A stretch of DNA of 64,000 nucleotides, taken from positions 161,584,130 to 161,648,129 of the forward strand of contig CM068824.1 of the NCBI GenBank assembly GCA_028554795.2, read 5' to 3'. Position 1 is the stretch's first letter; the number at the start of each line of letters is the position of its first letter. A program made the translations under genes and the position numbers. The stretch comes from Sinohyriopsis cumingii. Its lineage: Eukaryota > Mollusca > Bivalvia > Unionida > Unionidae. Of this stretch, positions 1 to 16,799 are shown piece after piece. Under the pieces are notes generated by a model that was not told where the DNA came from, searched no databases, and saw only the letters and a program-made list of their open reading frames with translations.

Positions 1-1818
<1,818 letters not shown>

Positions 1819-4443
1819 TTAAGAAACATTATTTCTCATTGCTGGGACATGTTACTCCCATCATATTAGAGGACTTTCTTTTGTATTAAATAATGTATCA
1901 TTCATAAAATACGTTTGACACGAGGTGAAAATATTAAATGATGATTAATATAGCTATTGTTGATCTGATAAAGAATCACATAGACATTTAATATTTGAAT
2001 GCAAAAGTATGAATCATATTTGCATTAAGTTAAATGGATCTTTAATCGAACACTTTAATATTGTGTTGAAGTATGATAACAGTATGAATCATATTTGCAT
2101 TAAGTTAAATGGATCCTTAATCGAACACTTCAATTGGGTAAGAATTTTATGTTTAAATTATCAGAAATTTAAATGTATTTTAATAGTTGATTATTATTTT
2201 ACTAAATAAAACAGGTATATCTGCATACTTTATACTAAGTACTCGCATATAAGTCTAGTTCAGCTGAAAACTTGATAGACCAATATTAGCAGAATGTGCC
2301 TGTAAATTTTGTTCCATACAGTTTGTTAGGAGTAATCATTAGAACAATCAACATGGATCCTGATCAGCCGGCTGTTGATGAAATATTTGCAGAGATTTCA
2401 TAGTACATTTTGTTGGTGTCCACGTGACCCGTAACCATCAAGACTGATATATTATCTATAATCGCCATAGTCTGCCAACTTGTAATAATTAATCTGTTCT
2501 GTTTGTTACATGAACTGAGTTTTAATTAGGATCCGCTTGTTAACAGTTAAAATGGGCAGATAGGGCGAGATGTTAAAATGAGATGATAGCGTTAAAGTGT
2601 CCAAAGTAACATGTACCATGAAAGAGTATTTCAGGAAGCTGTGGTCCCTTTGAACAGGTAGCATAAGATTATATTTTCCAGAATTGTTATTAATAAAGGC
2701 TTACTAGATAGATTTCTCTGACTTCTATGGGACTGATAAGAATTCTGGCCGGTATAGTAGTATACCTGATTGTCTAAGATACACGGAGGTATGCCTTCCC
2801 AGACGAGATTCAGGTCTTGAAATTATCCCCCTCGTGAAATTGTTCAGTCTTAGTTATGCAAGGAGGCAAGAAAAAGACTCCGAGAAATAATATATTTCTC
2901 GCTAGTCTGTGCCGGAAAGTGAGCGATATAGAAAAGGGGTGAGATGCGAATTCATAAGGAGGTACGAATCTCAGATAAAGCACAAAAGTTAGTCTCAAAT
3001 GCACACGCAATATATATTCATTGGTATAAGTTTGCAATTATTGCTGAATGTTTTTCGTTTTAGGAGTCACCGTACTAATTCAACTCCCATAGTAAACATA
3101 TGGTTACACCATCATATTCAAAATTCATTAACTTAAAATTCAAGGGTGCTGATGATTAGACTTATATTTCTCCATGCACAACTATCCTTGGTGCAAGCTT
3201 CTGTGTGGAGAACACAATATGACAGTTCTTCCATATAATTTGTACCGTGGGTCCTTTAAATTCATACTTCAATTTTCCTTCAGTTAAAATATAATAAGTA
3301 CATGTAATGTTTCATTTTTGTAAAATGTCTTAAAATATCTTGTTATATGAACAAGTCCGAGTTTAGCAGTTTGGTGTGTAAAATAAGTCATGTAGTAATA
3401 TTTCATGTATTTCTTCAAACGCAAATTGCAAGACTATGTAAAATTATCTGTCTTAAATGATTGTATAATTTATGCTGCTGATTGATTATCCTATGTCTGG
3501 AAATCAGTGTCCATGAATTGCTAATTAGCAAATTAATATGTCGGTAATTAAGTTGTGAATTCTCTTCAACCGAGAATCTATTTAATATTTGGTTAGTACA
3601 GCTGGTAATTCGTAGCCACTGCGGGGTGCGAGAGTTTAACTAAAGAGGGCTAATTATGTCCCGTCCTCGGAAGGAATGCGAGAGCGCTAGAAAAGACATA
3701 AATTCGCTATCATATGATTGTGTAAAAATAATAGGTTGTTTGTGTATTAATTTCGAATGACCTTAGCTAGTTCTCTTGATTTTCGATGGACGAGATCTGA
3801 TGCAAAAGACAGTGGAAATCATAGTTCATCCAAGAAAATGACACAATGGGCATGTATTTAGGTTGTGTGCTATATTTTATTTTTTTAAACTAAAGAAAAT
3901 ACCTTTACACACACTGAATGCACAGAGGGAAAGAGCGTAGTCCACAACTATGATTTGATGACTCGAAGAGGCTAGTAGAGAGAAAGAGAGGGAGAGAGAG
4001 AGGATTTGGGGAAGGACCGGGAGCCATAGGTCATGCTATCACGCCAGGCAATCTGAATTTGATCTGTCACTCAATCACATGCTGAAACTTGTTCTATCAT
4101 TAACAGAACGGCTAAATGAAATTCACATCACCATGCACCTCACCCCGCCTCACCGGCATTATTATGCAGCGGCAGATCAGGGTGTATGCAGTTTTCTGTT
4201 CGATTTGTCTTGTAATCCAGAATACGCAGTAAAAGATCATTTTTTGTCTTCTGGTATTTTCTCACAGAATTTTCCACCAAAGATTTATTTTTTCTTTAGC
4301 AGCCACAGAGAGATGCGTACAGCAATATGTATTTTTATATATTTGCAAAAATATCCAAAAAAGTAAAGAATAGGTCTAACTTAAATATAAAGAACATAAA
4401 ATAAATACATATCTAGGATGGGACCTTTGTGTAAAGTAAACGC
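1819..4443. other. no gene; small duplication
   Basis: Nothing coding is supported. A tandem duplication of about 75 bp lies at 2006-2134 (listed separately) and a GA-rich patch at about 3980-4000. Confidence 0.5.
2006..2134. repeat. 75-bp tandem duplication
   Basis: The block beginning AGTATGAATCATATTTGC occurs at 2006 and again at 2081, nearly identical. It makes a short frame with a duplicated peptide that I regard as a by-product. Confidence 0.85.
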
Positions 4444-4482
<39 letters not shown>

Positions 4483-4500
4483 GCGCGCGCGCGCCCGCGC
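4444..4500. repeat. compound (CT)n(CA)n(CG)n microsatellite
   Basis: CT repeat passes into CA repeat and then an alternating CG tract, which is unusual in this AT-rich setting. Confidence 0.95.
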
Positions 4501-4977
4501 AAGCACGCCCGCATCCAGCCATGGACAGGTCACAAAATACCCGCAATATGCCGGTAATGAAAAGTTGACTCTCCCATATTTCTTTCATTCTTTTATTTCT
4601 CCACAGCAATTTTAAAAAGTGTTCATGACATAAAATATCATTCTGTTGCTCATTCCCTGTTATCTTTGCCATTGTAATGTAGTACATTAAATACAACAAA
4701 GCCGATTAATATTTTAGTTCTATGACAAGTGTCCTTGAGCGCGGTGCTTAGCAACAATTTTGAGAAATTAATCAAAGATAATATCCGTTATAATTCATAA
4801 TGTATAGATTTCCTAGATAGTTGATTGGTTAGTTTGAATCATTATTTGGAGCAAAAGATTCTGTTCACACGAAATGCCACGTTTCTACCGACTTCTTTGA
4901 CTTGACTGGAAATGTCATGCTTTCAAGCATGTGAGGATTATTCATTCCCTCTCAATTTCACTCGTTTTTGTTGTATA

Positions 4978-5146
<169 letters not shown>

Positions 5147-7014
5147 ACATTTTTCACACTCTTTCTTTAACATAACAAAAAATGAACGTATAAATTATTG
5201 CGGTACATAGGTCTACCAGCTGCATTTGAAGCTCAGTTTCACGTGATGACATGAAAATATGTACATTTTAGGATACATGTTTCCCTATGGAAGGTGTGGC
5301 AAGTCGAGCTAATTCAGTGATATTTTAGCAGGTACGTAATCTCTCATCCGCCAAATGGTGATTTATAATACAAAAAATACGTATCTCTTTATAAAGAAGA
5401 ACATATTGTTCATTGGCGTGCATAAATTATTAGCATTATATTTTCAGTGATTTGTATTAATGTAGTTAAAGCCAAGAACTCGTTGCTATATATACGTCTG
5501 CATATCTTCATGCAGCAAGGCACTACAAATGTAAATATTTTAAAAGGATTGATTGGTTTGAAGTAATATAATGGGTTTATGAAGCGATATAAGTTTTGTT
5601 ATAGATTATCGGTGAAGTTACTTCCAATGCTACGGATTTTAACAGATTGATTTTTACTAACTGGATACAAGGTCAAGTCATAGACTAGAATAATCTACTA
5701 TAATCCCCACCCCTACCAGATTAACCAGTTTAGAATAGTATATTTTAATCCCCCTGCCAAACTTATCGGTTTAGAAACCGATACTAATAGGATGCTTCAA
5801 GTTACATATCAGGAACGTGGAATATCTACGGTTCTAAGCCAGATACTTTCTTTCAACACAAGGTCGTCTCTAGCCTGTACAGTACCCTCTCTTGGTGGAC
5901 ACTCTCTAAGGGATCAAAATACAACTTCAAATGTGTGCACTGTCCTCATTCGGATCTTCCCTATGAAGGCACGTGGTAATAATGTTCAACAATTGTTTGT
6001 GTGACATTATTTGCTCCTAGTTTTCACTTGCGGTGCAAAGGTGGCAGTGGACAGTTCCGTAAATTGGCCCCTGGCAAATTTCTTAACTTAAGGTTATGGT
6101 GTGACTTTTTGGGCTATTATTGTGAAATGATTAAAGATATTTATATATTTGTGAATTAGATCTTTCATGCGTGTGTAGTTCTTGAAACTGGTGTGAGACG
6201 TGTGCACCTCATGTAGTCACTGCACATTATGTAACCAGTGAAATACCAATAGTCTGTTACGAAGCAGAACAAGCCACTTGTAGCAGTAGACACGTAGGTT
6301 CAAGGCAAGTAGAATATCTCAAAAACTGCCTGGATGACAACTATTTTAAATTGCATCAAACTATGAAGTACACAGTGTTTTTCAAAATTATAACCTAGAG
6401 AAATGGCGTGTGTTTGCGCTGTGAGCATGACATGTGCTTTCGGACATGAAAAATGCATGTATAAATTTGGGGATGGGGTGCATCAACTTTTTATTCTACG
6501 AATTTCCACTCACTTGCCAGGTTAAATTAATGATATTCTTATGTTTGGCTTTATTGCACCTATCCAAAAATGTGAACCTTTAAGACCTCACTCATACATT
6601 ATTTTGTTTAATGAATTTGTATATTAGGCAGGTGTATGTAAGATCAAATTTGTATATTAGGCAGGTGTATGTAAGATCAAATCTGTATATTACGCAGGTG
6701 TATGTAAGATCAAATTTGTGTATAAACACTGTCCCTTGCCTCCAAATATTTCTTAAATAGACCAATGGAGTACATAAAATTGCCCTTTCTCGTCGAGAGT
6801 GGGTCTCCTATGAAGACTTTATTGAGTGTTAAATGCCTCTGATAAGCAATCACCAACTTTGACTGGTTCTATTGGGACAGCACAAATAATAGCTTCTCTG
6901 TCTACAGGAAAGGTCCTTAATTTAGTTTTTGATCTTTAATGAGTGGTAATCAAATTCAAAAGCGAAATATCTAATTCACCGAGTCCTTTTATGCTTGGAT
7001 CTTTGAAGAAAAAA
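5147..7014. other. no gene; short tandem repeat
   Basis: No supported gene. Contains a 33-bp tandem repeat at 6612-6717. Confidence 0.5.
6612..6717. repeat. 33-bp tandem repeat, about 3 copies
   Basis: Units begin AAATTTGTATATTAGGCAGG and end GTAAGATC; three near-identical copies follow one another, with a partial fourth. Confidence 0.9.
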
Positions 7015-7262
7015 AAAATTATTGTGGGATTTAACTCCAATTTTCAGCACACTGTAGGCTATAACAGGTGGTCAGTATATTTCGTTGGGGGAAGAATCCG
7101 GGAAGACACCGGAAAGAACCAACAAAGCGCGGGAAACTACTGGAAAGCTTGATAACATACCTACATTGGTTGAACCGAACGAAACACGAACCCACGCGAG
7201 CAGAAGTGATCTGTGAAGGCGAGCGCCTTAGACATTTCGGCCACCTGGGGTCATTTGGTATT
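7015..7262 (-). mobile_element. tRNA-derived SINE
   Basis: Read on the minus strand, the head (7262 to about 7187) folds like a tRNA: A-box region GGTGGCCGAAATGTCTAAGG and B box GTGGGTTCGTGTTTC. The body then contains a pyrimidine-rich CTTCCC block and ends in GTGCTGAAAATTGGAGTTAAA. The same body and tail recur at 14125-14345 and 28655-28890, so this is one SINE family with an RNA polymerase III promoter derived from a tRNA. Confidence 0.75.
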
Positions 7263-7824
7263 TGGATCAAACGCTTTCTTTGTTTTTTTGTTGGACTGGT
7301 TTAAAAAGTTGATTGAAACATATATATACATCGCATAATCATTAATGGATAAAATAATATCTTCATTTTTATCTCAGAAATGACTAATCCTAATATCTTC
7401 ATCTCTTCCTTCTTAAATTTACTTCTCCAAAAACTTACAAAAATAAAACGGATATATAATCCAAGATATTGTCAGATGTCAAATTGAGTCACAACCCAAG
7501 AAAAGCCATTTATATGGAAGTCGATACAAAATTTTACATCGTACACCTTGGGGAAGGTGATTGCATAGAAAGTAATGCAATGGAGTTAAATGAAATTGAG
7601 TTTGAGTAATCGTGGTAAATACCAGCAATGTTTTTATTGTTTTGTTGTTTTTTTATCATCTTTTATCTTTGCAGCTGAATTTTGGCAAGTACTGTACGAA
7701 GTGAAACACGTATTGAAATTAAAGTCAGCTTCAAGAGTTGTTCTTGGAAAGAATTGGCTATGTTTCATATTAAAATGAGGTAATTCATCGTCGTCATCGT
7801 TGTCGTCTTTTTAATCAATAGAGA

Positions 7825-8000
7825 ATCACGATGGCTGATTTAGTAGAGCTTCGGACTCGTAATATAATGGTCGTGGGTTCGAAACTTGCCCATGCTAACC
7901 CCACCCTATCCTTCGAATGGGCACTTAGCTCTAATTACCTCGGCATCATGTAGCCACAAATGTGTTTTAAAAAATGCCGTTAAAGCAAACAAAACATCTG
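7825..8000 (+). mobile_element. tRNA-derived SINE, second type
   Basis: A-box-like GGCTGATTTAGTAGAG and B-box-like GTGGGTTCGAAACT are spaced as in a tRNA gene. The tail AAAAATGCCGTTAAAGCAAAC ends the element. It is a tRNA-like SINE head rather than a functional tRNA, because the acceptor stem does not pair convincingly. Confidence 0.65.
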
Positions 8001-11000
8001 CAATATCATCATCGTCGTTTCTCAAATATTGGCTAGCGTTTTGTCCTCATCGTCGTGGTTAATATCCAAAGGTCACTGGAATTTTTTGGAGGCCATGTCA
8101 TGTATCAAATTTCAATCATGTTAAGAATGGCTGTTAAGGTAACAACTTTACATCTAATTAATTGCTTGAATTGCACTGAGAAACCTATTACAAATAAAAG
8201 TGATATCAATAACTTCTGTGAGTAATGCTTTTGTTCATAATATTAATCCGCTTTGGTATATATTTCAACAACGAATTCATTCCACAATTGACATTCACTG
8301 GGAAACGAATATCCATAATGCTTATTTGGCTCGATAAAATATTGGGAAAGTAAAGAGATTGGCTTGATTCAGTCGGATTGGGTTACACATTTGAAAGGAC
8401 ATTTGTTGTACCTGAAGCAGGTCGCTAGACCATACTTAAGAACACAGTATACTGCTTTCATCCAGGTAACTCTAAACAGAACAGGAGAAATTTATATTTT
8501 CTTTATTACTGTTTTTGCTATTGAGATTGTATCGTCTAAAATTATATATAGTATCGATTGTTGTTTTACTGAAATAAATTATATGGATATTCGCAAAAAA
8601 GATCCTCTAATATGGAACAACGTTTTTATTATCGTGGTTATCATTGCCGCATGACCTGGAAGCGACGTACACAGACATATACCAAATAAAACAGAGTTTA
8701 TCCTTTAAAAGGAAACTGTTAGCAGATGTAGATGGCAGTTTAAATTTTATGTTTAATGCTTCATTTATGTCTCACAATAAGTAGAGATGCGTGTATTTAG
8801 ATTTCTGAATAACAAATTCCTAACATTTTCACTTTTTACACAATTTTCAAAACAAATTTGCTTTTGCAGTGATGAGTTTGAAGTACATTTTTGCATGTAA
8901 TATTTGGTAAATGTATAGTGCAGGTTAAAGTTTGCGACGAAAGCTTGTTCGTCGTTGGTATTTAGGGCTGTGACTTTAAATTTCACTCGTTTTTGTTGTA
9001 TGCCTAATATTGTAATAATTTCTAATAAGTACAGTTTTAACATTCCTTTTTTGGGAAATTTGCAGTGAAACGTATAAAGTTATATTTGTAATGTTTGCTA
9101 AGTATTGACAACAATTTAAAGCGTTTTATAGACATATAAAGAACTATACATTCGAATTACAGTTCTGCTTGTTGATAAATATTTGCATTATATACATCGT
9201 TAGATTTTAACAGTTTTTACGAATATTTAATTTCTTACAATTTACATCATTTATATAAGGCAAAATTACGTGTTTCTTTTTTCCTTACTTTGAGATTGTT
9301 TTGGGGTTGTACAGTGTTATTGGCACACCAGTACAACCCTGGCTATATTATCCCGATCTGAAACTAAAAATTGCTAACATTTTAGGAAGATAAACCATTG
9401 CAAATGAAAGCAAACATGTATCCCTGCAAAATTAAATACAACTGATAAAGATGCTACAATTCTTTAAAAGATAAAGAAACAATAGATGTAAAAACTAAAA
9501 TTGTATAATACACATCAAATTTGGGGCATAGAGTTTTAACATCATCTGCATGTCTGTCTCTCCGTCATTCGTCAACTTATTCAAAATACCTAGGTTTAGT
9601 TTTACATTACTTTCTGTTTGTTTCTGAGGCAGTCTTATTTATGGTAGTATGTATACTCATATTGAAAATAATTAAAGTAGGTCACAATCATCCACGTTTT
9701 GCTCTTCCCTGACTTCTGATATCCTCAGTGTGGCATAACACTGAGCGTAAAATCATGGGATTTTTGTAGATGGGTCCATACTGTTAAGTATTACGACATC
9801 ACATCAAGAGAATGTCACTACGGCCTGCGTCTCATGCATCAATAACTGAATAGTTCTCAAAACAGTTAACGTTGTACGGATATGTACGACACCATCATTC
9901 TCAAAGAGGGTTACTGTGAACCATACTTTACGCTTGAATGCCTTTCTCTAGTGACTAGTCTTTTCGTTCTGGACTGTGTCTTCTGTACCATTCTGTCCAC
10001 AGCACATGTCGGTAAGTCAGTACGGTCAGGTAAGCCGGTACGGTCAAACATGCGGTACCAGTAAGACAATTATTGCTGGTACGTCCGTACAGGAAGGACG
10101 GAGTCGGTACCGTACCGTACCGTTATGTGTAATCTACTTGCAACATTGCTAACAAGATATGATTTTAAAAGATTTTCTAATAATAAAGGTTTTCTCCAGT
10201 CTAACGGAATGTCATAGTGGAACAAGCTATCTACGCTTTATTTCTCTGTTTATCTATAACAATAATCTCCATTCTAAAATCTCATTCTTGTAGTTTTCGT
10301 TTCTTCAGGTTACTCACACTGCATGCTGTTACTGGCTTGAGAGAATAAGTACATTGTAGGTCTTCCACCATATTTATGTATCTAAAAATCAAAATAAATA
10401 AATAATAAAAAATCCGGTTTTTAATCGGAAGACGGAATTTGCGAACTAAATTTCAATGCATGATTTATGAAAGATGATGAAATTAGTATATCAGATCATT
10501 ATTAATGCAAATATGTAGGCACACATGTATTCTCACCTATTCATCAGCAACGCTCCGGAAATAAGATGAAAAGGTTTTGATTCTACTGAAATGAGTACAT
10601 CAACACTGAGCTGAAATTAACTGTAGGGGGTCGTGTTCAAAGGAACATTTTTTTTGTCGGCATTGAAAGTGTTATAGAAAGGAGTGGATGTACTAGTATT
10701 AAATATGCAAAGTACGATGAGCATTTGAAAGATATATTTAGTTATTCATACGGGTTATTAACCACGTCCTGCACAATACACCATATTTCATCCACCATTT
10801 TTCTGCCGAAATGTTTCCAGATATTTCATTTCTATCTTCTGCCGTGAGGATTGCAGTTTCACTGAATACGTGTTTTTGAGCATTGACATAATCTAATTAG
10901 TCACAATGATTAGGTTCTGCAATTAATGTAATCTTTTCCCCGATGTACGCGCGATTTATACCTATATTGAGATACAAAATATTAGGAACAGAGAGGGTGA

Positions 11001-11254
11001 ATGTACTGGTACAAGAGCTAAATTTAATATTGGCACACCCGGAGTTAAATTACAAAATCACAATTAAAATTTAGGTTTAGTGGCAAGTGTAGCTTTTATG
11101 GTCTAGTAACTTCACAGCTTATTCAATGATGTAAATAAAACCGCTAGAGTTACCCGTATCGTGCTGAGTCACAGATAATATGGAAAATGTACATTGTCGG
11201 GATAAGTTAATCAGAAAACATCAAATTTAATCAGGTTTCGTTCACATATACACA
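8001..11254. other. no gene seen
   Basis: No supported gene or long repeat. A short patch near 10020-10125 repeats GGTACGGTC-like words and ends in a GTACC run. Confidence 0.5.
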
Positions 11255-11480
11255 TACTGATTTAATTTAGTTGTTTGTTCGTTAATTTTACATTTTTCTT
11301 TATTCCATTACTTGCTATTGTGATGAAACTTTATTTACTGGAATAGAGTTCAGTTCTGACTATTTTTAACGTAAACAACTAATGATATAAACTTTGTGTC
11401 TAATGCTGACTAGTTCCTGATCTTGATTCAGAACCAGTAAAAGTTGTAGTTTTTTTTATTCTTTCTGAGAGTAAGAGTAA
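11255..11480 (+). repeat. dispersed LTR-like repeat, partial copy D
   Basis: Diverged match to the first part of the repeat at 23158-23912: a TTTACTGGAA block, then a CCTGATCTTGATTCAGA-like block and the following T-run in the same order. The second half, with the splice-donor and AATAAA blocks, is missing. Confidence 0.55.
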
Positions 11481-13316
11481 TTAAGTCATCGAGGATATAC
11501 TTGGAGTACATGACAAATAACATGTAGCAATTGTTACAAACCCAGTTTTTTCCAGAGGATTGACCCACATCCTGGCATCAGTTTTGCGTTGTAGCTAGAT
11601 TTATTATTGATGTTTTGAGAAAGAAGAGCCATTAGTGCCTTAACACTTGAGAAGCGAAAGTGTTTTATGTTGTGACCAGTTTTGGGGATAACTATTGCTG
11701 GGAACAAAGTTAGCTCCTCTATTGTCTAGTCATATCCATTGTTTTTTATTTTCTCAAAATAAATAGAGGCTATTTGAAACGACTGAAGGGAGTGGGGGAA
11801 AATCTGGGTATTTTCACCCACCAGTCACAGAGCAAGCACATTTTATTTTACGCTCAAACGTTTCATCCGGCATTATGTATAACAAATTTCGGTTGCACAT
11901 TTCTTACTGGATATTACCAGCGGCTTACAGATTATGTTCTGCTGTGTTTTTGTATAATAGCAAAGAAAATATTCTTAGTAAAATAATTATCCTTCCTAAA
12001 ATATTATTTAATGTATTTATAAATTCGCATTTTTAAAGGAAACTATCTAAATATTTACCAGTGCTAGTGTACTACACGTGTGTTTGTACAAGTTCATTTC
12101 GATGACAGCTGCGTCACACTTCCGCTGCTCGTGAGACAAAATAGTTCCCCAACGTTAGTGAAAGCACGGAAATCTCCTGGCTTTTATCCCATGATTTACC
12201 CAGCCGATGTGAAGCTACCAGCCAATCACTTCTTTTTAAAGGGAGCCTTTCAAATTGGCTGTTTTGGGAATGACGTCACTGTTGTACGACTGAAGCCTCT
12301 GACCAATCAGTCTGCAGACAGATTTACTAGTTATATGTTCATGCTATTTACTTGACAATTTAGTCCTGCTACCAGCGAACAAGTTCATTTGACTCCTTTG
12401 GGTGGGATTGTAAATTAGTAATTTCTACATGCCATCAACTAAAAACCAGATGATCTCTAAACGACATTACGTTGTGTTTTCTGTTCTAACTTCAATGTTA
12501 ACGATGAGTCTAACTAAACTTGAAAGGCAACTGATTCGTTCTCGATTTATGATATCTTCCGGCTAGTTTGTTTACAACAAAAAGTCATATTTGAACAAGT
12601 CCTAATGTAGCTTGCATTGCTTACGACTTTGTTATGGTGTACAAGAGTGGTAATTTGATAAGTGGCTTGCACTGAACGAAAATGCAATATGTAAATCTTA
12701 TGTTTTATTTTGCTTATGCTGTTAGAGGATTGTTATTGTGTTTAATATAGAAATCACGACAACCACGTGGGCTGTCACTAAGAATTAAATAGCTCCGGAC
12801 GCAAGTACTTCACACATAAATTGGATATGGAACGGGGGAAGAAAAAAAACAGTATGTGGACTGTTAGTTTCTATTTTTCTCTCGATGATTAATCATTAAA
12901 GGTTTATAGAATTTTCTCCTGTTCTGAGAATGGCCATAAACAACCTTATTTCCACCAAACGCACGTAATAATATGGATGCATAAAGTGGCAACATTTTAC
13001 ACGCCTACGTGACATGTTTTCTCAACAACCGCGCGTTTCTTACAGCTGAAATTGAATCCGGATTTGTTTATCTCAAAAAAGCATAAAAATGTTGAAGCTT
13101 TAAATAAAAATAAATTTATTGACGTCTACATTGGTTTGCACGCAATATGTTCGTCCCTGGACATGCAAATTAAGAATTTGCATCCCGTATACTTAATTAC
13201 GTGGGTTAGAGTGCATTGCATTCGTATAGAAAAATAAGTACCATATTACTTTGCGGAGAAATTAAAATTTTGCAATTTTAGTACTGTGCTGGTATGTATG
13301 CATGTAGGTATGTAGG

Positions 13317-13372
<56 letters not shown>

Positions 13373-14124
13373 CAGCCATCCAGCAATCCATGTGTGTGTG
13401 ACAGATCACATGATAATTTTTTTCAGAATTCCCATTAAAAGTGATGGCAACAAGTTTTGTTGTTTAAAGAATACTTTTAAATAATGTGACACACTTGTAT
13501 CAAAATGATTTACGATTCACGATATTACCGACCTCTGCAGTTATGCTAACTGGGCTTAATTCCCTAAAGGAAGTGCCGTTATTATTTTTGTAAGCAATTC
13601 AATGATTTTCCTGGACGGAAGCCAAATACTGTCATTGTGTATTTCAGAGAAATGATTGTCCATAGCAAGACAGTCCGACTACTGATGATCGCCATTTGCA
13701 AATTATTTCGATTATTCGAGTTTCTGAATCGGAATAATATACTCCATCATATGCATTGGTGTGGGACTGGGAAAATCCACAAGAATTTTAAATTCTGACC
13801 CTTAGTTGGGATTTCCCTATTCCACACCAACGCACATGCTATCTTAATTTGCTCTTACCTCACTAGGAAACGGTGTCGGAAAAAGGTGGTGTTCCATCGT
13901 ATAAACAAAGTTTTAGAATAGGATATTGTTGTTAATGTTGTTACTGCATGAGAAAAAAAAATACTTTTCGTTTAAAACGAAAATTACTGTTTCTAGACTG
14001 GGTACATTTGTACTTCAAATATGTAAACTGCAGTGTCAATGAGTACACTCATGTACAAATCCCAACCCCTTATTTTTTTCTCACATGATCAAACTGTATC
14101 ACTCATACAGGAATTGGGGGAGGG
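11481..14124. other. no gene; (ATCT)n microsatellite
   Basis: No supported gene. A tetranucleotide TATC run of about 50 bases lies at 13318-13371. Confidence 0.5.
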
Positions 14125-14345
14125 GGGAGGGCCGAATGGCTTAAAGAGTTCGACTTTACCGATCAAAGGTATCTAAATCTGCCAGCGTGGGTTCGAGTCT
14201 CAGGCTCGACCAATATGGGTATGCGAGAAAGCTTGTCAGGAGCTTCCCGTAGGTCGATAGTTCATCCCTAGGTTTCCTGGTTTCTTCCCCTGCCAGCTAT
14301 ACGCCATGTATATCATTTGTGAAAAATTACGTTAAACCCAAAGTA
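14125..14345 (+). mobile_element. tRNA-derived SINE
   Basis: A box in CCGAATGGCTTAAAGAGTT, B box in GTGGGTTCGAGTCTC, then a body with CTTCCCGTAGG and CTTCCCCTGCCAGC and a tail ACGTTAAACCCAAAG. Same family as 7015-7262 (minus strand) and 28655-28890. This is the best preserved copy of the B box in the window. Confidence 0.8.
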
Positions 14346-16030
14346 AAATAACACGAAAAACGTACAGGAATGAGTGAATTAATGGTTGCCACCCGACAAA
14401 AAACAATACCTTATGATGGACAACAAAATGCATCAAAAAATGTCAGCTGAGAATCTATTTCTGTCATAATAGTGATACAAATCTTTATCAGTTATTTCCA
14501 TAAAAAAAAACAATCGTTTTGTTGCCCTCGTTTGAATTGCACTATTATTATCACATCCATAATATTTTCAACCCCCACACCACCCACCCACCCACCGCAA
14601 GACCTATACACTGTCTATAATATTTTATTGTTGTGTCTGTCGAATGATTGATTAAATAAAATAATGTCTGGTCAGTTTATTTCAATGCAGAGTATTGTAC
14701 CTCGAGTCTGTAGTTCGACAATAAGTATGTTTCAGGAGTAAACAATGCACTGTGCAACAATGTAACCAGCAATCAGCACCAAATTTACCAAAATCAAAAT
14801 TTGTTTTTGCCACCAAAATTAAAACACACCGAATGTACAATAACGATATTTACTGCGGACTCGAGGTTATTCGGATGTGAAGTGGCAAATTTCTGGTGAT
14901 CTAACAAGAATACATTAGTTGAGATCAGAGAACCATTAATTAGATTTATTGAGATAGGCGCGTATCATATCGCCATACTACCGTGTACGGTAATGTCCTT
15001 TAGAGGGAGAATTTTGTTCCTAATTAAGCATTTGTTTATACAGCAGCCACACGGACTATTAGGGACACGGAAAACTTCATTTTTCATGGTAAAGCTGTCA
15101 CAGTTGAGAAATCGCAGAAACTCTGTTACTCAAGCTACCAGGTCAAGCTGACCCTGACTTTGGCTCCTCTGGAAAAAGGCGGCAAAGATATTTGATTCTG
15201 ATTGGTTACGTTAAATAAGGGGCGTGTTTCACACACAAAATTTTCTAGGTTTTAAAACTGCCACATCGGAAATTCTAATCAGTCTAAACTTGTCTACGTG
15301 AGAAACCAGAGTAGGCTCCCGGGGATTTGCAACAAATTCCTCGTAAAAGAACAGTTGTCCAAAGGGGACTATTGTCGAAAGGAACCGACGAAATAATTTG
15401 CCGATTAGAGGGAGGAACGTTGAAAGCAAAGGTAGTGTGACAATTCCGAGTAATTTGTTGATGCCATATATAATGCTTTGCTGAGGTTATCTACTTGTAG
15501 TTGCATGAATCTTTTCTACATTCGTGTAATAATTTGTTTTATAACTGTGTTGAGTTTATGCATAGGAATGTCGTACATTAATCTTCTTTAGATAAGTTTG
15601 ACGAATTGTTTGAATTTGTCGTCTTGTTTGCATCAGAATTATGTTCTAAGAATTTCATACATTACATTAGTTAATAGGATTACGAGAATCCGTGTGAATT
15701 CGCCGAATTTAGAAGATTTCACGTATGATTAAGAATAAGTGTGTATTGACTGAAATGATCTAGTAATTGATTGATGTGATGTATCCTATTTATTCGCTGT
15801 GTAAATTGAGGCTGGCTTAGAACCCCATGCCTCGCGTATGTGTTAATGTGTAAGGTCAAGGCGTAACGAATTAGCCATTTGACTAACTAGGGTCATTATA
15901 GAACATGTGGAGTCGACTGATAGCCTTAGCATCTGTCGAGCGCTGATAGTAAAATCTGATAACGAGGGAGAATAATGAAGAATTAACTGTTTCATAAATA
16001 ACGGGAAATTTAGGTTGTCTCTATTTATAT
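14346..16030. other. no gene seen
   Basis: No supported gene. Unique-looking AT-rich sequence with a CACCCA-rich patch near 14570-14595. Confidence 0.5.
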
Positions 16031-16250
16031 TTATTTAAAAGGGAGAAAATAGCTCCTGAGACGTATAATCCTGAGACGTATTATCCTGAGACGTATTATC
16101 CTGGGACGTATGATGTGATGTTATTCTGAGACGTATACTGAGAAGTATAGAGAGAAGTGCAGTGGGACGTATAATCCTGTGACGCAATCCTGCGACGTAT
16201 GAATTTCTGAAACGTATTCTGAGAGTATCCTGCGACGGATGGTGGAAAGT
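16031..16250. repeat. degenerate minisatellite, about 18-bp unit
   Basis: Variants of TCCTGAGACGTATTA recur at least six times, progressively diverged to the right. It creates a spurious minus-strand frame rich in TSQDN. Confidence 0.75.
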
Positions 16251-16799
16251 ATCATCCTGAGATCCAAGCGTCTGAACAGCTACAGTGGCAGCAGAACAAC
16301 TGAGGACGAACAGGTTATGCAATCGTACAAGACGTTGACTTTGATTGTTCACTCGATCCTATGATGAACTAAATCTATCAGTAAACAGATTGGCTATTTT
16401 ATTTAAATCTATTTGCGTTTTCTTTGTATTTCGGTGAAAGTTTAAATTTCTAAAAGCAGGGTATATTCCTGATGTAAGTAATTTTCACAGTGTTTTTTAT
16501 GTAATTGACTAAATTGTTTGTTTACATGTACGGGGGCTCGTGTTGGTTTGTTCTATATACCTGTTCAGATCTCTATCTATTTCACATGTATGTTTTACCA
16601 CTTATATTTATATTTACTCGAACCGGGCAATAACATCGTGGGCGGTCAACCCCTAGATAACGAAAACCAAAATTTGGCGGCACACCCATCAGGGACATTC
16701 CCCCCCCCCCCTTATTACATCGGATCTTGGTGAAATCCAAGAGTATCCGAATGCAAAGGCACTACCAGACGGTACTTGTCCAGAAGTCAAAATCGGCGA

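Noticed and set aside
7187-7262. Functional tRNA gene on the minus strand
   Set aside because: A and B boxes are present but the acceptor stem does not pair convincingly and the SINE body follows directly.
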